From positions 7,767,501 through 7,831,500 of the forward strand of contig NC_059393.1 of the NCBI RefSeq assembly GCF_019703515.2: a stretch of DNA of 64,000 nt, given 5' to 3'. The notes beneath the pieces were generated by a model. That model did no database searches. It was not told the origin of the DNA and saw only the letters and a list, made by a program, of their open reading frames with translations. Both the position numbers and the translations under genes were made by a program. This stretch comes from Myxocyprinus asiaticus (lineage: Eukaryota > Chordata > Actinopteri > Cypriniformes > Catostomidae). Below, piece by piece: positions 63,266 to 64,000 of the stretch. Every line of letters begins with the position of its first letter. Within the stretch, counting starts at the first letter, position 1.

Positions 63266-64000
63266 CAAATTTGTTAAAAATAAAAAACTGAAATATCACA
63301 TTGACATAAGTATTCAGACCCTTTACTATGACACTTGAAATTTAGCTCAGGTGCATCCCATTTCTCTGGATCATCTTTGAGACGTTTCTACACTTTGATT
63401 GGAGTCCACCTGAGGCAAATTCAATTGATAGGACGTGATTTGGAAAGGCACACGCCTGTCTATATAAGGTCTCACAGCTGTAAATGCACATCAGAGCAAA
63501 AACCAAGCCATGAGGTCAAAGGAACTGCCTGCAGAGCTCAAAGACAGGATTGTGTCGAGGCACAGATCTGGGGAAGGCTACAGAAAAATGTTGGCTGCTT
63601 TGAAGGTTCCCAAGAGTACAGTGGCCTCCATAATTCTTAAATGGAAGAAGTTTGGAACAACTAGGACTCTTCCTAGAGCTGGCCTCCCAGACAAACTGAG
63701 CAATCATGTGAGAAGGTAAGAGAGGTGACCAAGAACCCGATGGTCACTCTGGTTGAGTTCCAGAGATCATGTGTGGAGATGGGAGAAATTTGCAGAAGGA
63801 CAACCATCATTGCAACACTCAAGCGATCTGGGCTTTATGGCAAGAGTGGCCATACGGAAGCCTCTCCTCAGTGCAAGACACATGAAAGCCCATTTGTAAT
63901 TTGCAAAAAAGCACCAAAAGGACTCTCAGACTGTGAGAAACAAGATTCTCTGGTCTGATGAAACGAAGATTGAACTGTATGGTCTCAATTCCAAGCGTCA
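63264..64000 (+). pseudogene. Tc1 element, frameshifted, cut by window edge
   Basis: The recognisable part starts inside the inverted repeat ('aaaaactgaaatatcacat', 'taagtattcagaccctt'). The outer part is missing, and the TA array stands in its place. The transposase begins at 63510 (MRSKELPAELKDRI) with a helix-turn-helix (YRKMLAALKVPKSTVASI). A frameshift near 63718 moves the frame to REVTKNPMVTLVEF. A further shift near 63845 is needed to reach RKPLLSARHMK and WSDETKIELYGLNSK, which holds the first catalytic Asp. The rest lies outside the window. It belongs to a different Tc1 subfamily from the element at 43987-45598. Confidence 0.88.

Larger units (their letters stand above)
46441..64000 (-). 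other. presumed large upstream dock3 intron
   Basis: No further DOCK3 coding exon was found here by eye, so this stretch is taken to be the intron before the exon at 46292-46440. It contains repeats of the 'gacaggacacc/acgggacatcc' type (about 47220-47410), (TA)n (48271-48322), (AAT)n (49436-49467), SINEs (49601-50021, 51831-52195), MITEs (50064-50606, 60897-61236), a nested repeat (51625-52495), a palindrome (54631-54760), a 'gatgcaca' type repeat (about 56935-57325), a solo LTR (59994-60671), a possible alternative first exon (61720-61806), (CT)n (62060-62088) and a Tc1 copy (63264-64000). 48400-49430, 50610-51300, 52600-53900, 57330-58860 and 62400-63180 hold nothing I can name. Confidence 0.6.

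Noticed and set aside
63510..63719. Host gene with a homeodomain-like helix-turn-helix
   Set aside because: The sequence and upstream terminal repeat are those of a Tc1 transposase, with frameshifts.

Overview
This is AT-rich nuclear DNA from a vertebrate, almost certainly a teleost and probably a cypriniform (carp or minnow relative). The evidence is nine spliced vertebrate exons with GT-AG borders, several decayed Tc1-like transposons of fish type, tRNA-derived SINEs, hAT-like and other inverted-repeat elements, and many (TA)n and (CA)n arrays. There are no operons, ribosome binding sites, CRISPR arrays or intact autonomous genes.

The only host gene I can support is part of dock3, on the minus strand. 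DOCK3 (MOCA) is a neuronal guanine nucleotide exchange factor for Rac. In transcript order the exons are 46292-46440, 39149-39233, 29320-29361, 29014-29165, 16160-16241, 15946-16006, 12229-12376, 7346-7434 and 3656-3781. They join in one frame for 934 nt (about 311 codons). They encode the conserved segment between the N-terminal SH3 domain and the DHR-1 (C2) lipid-binding domain. The SH3 exons lie beyond 64000 and the DHR-1 and DHR-2 exons lie before position 1. Two introns are very short (153 and 154 bp) and the others run from 3.6 to 12.8 kb. Everything from 46441 to 64000 appears to be one still larger upstream intron.

The introns are filled with mobile DNA. 1-12 kb: a SINE, small inverted-repeat elements, a head-to-head fold-back Tc1 derivative (8395-9198) and a second Tc1 remnant (9247-9772). 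12-17 kb: a hAT-like element, a hAT-like 'agggctgt' repeat and two SINE types. 17-29 kb: mostly non-coding DNA with a fold-back MITE, a deleted Tc1 copy and short MITEs. 30-36.4 kb: a degenerate GGTTGCTAGG minisatellite in both orientations around a 1.5 kb interspersed repeat. 38-46 kb: a GC-rich stretch beside an exon, a candidate solo LTR split by a SINE, a hAT-like element with a perfect 8-bp target duplication, and a nearly full-length Tc1 element with two single-base deletions in its transposase. 46-64 kb: SINEs, a SINE nested in an older repeat, a perfect 130-bp palindrome, a solo LTR, a possible alternative dock3 first exon, and a Tc1 copy cut by the window edge.

I found no convincing new biological system. 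The items most worth a second look are the perfect palindrome at 54631-54760, the fold-back Tc1 element, the repeated contact between (TA)n arrays and Tc1 ends, the possible alternative dock3 start exon at 61720-61806, and an unidentified 67-codon open frame at 32074-32277.
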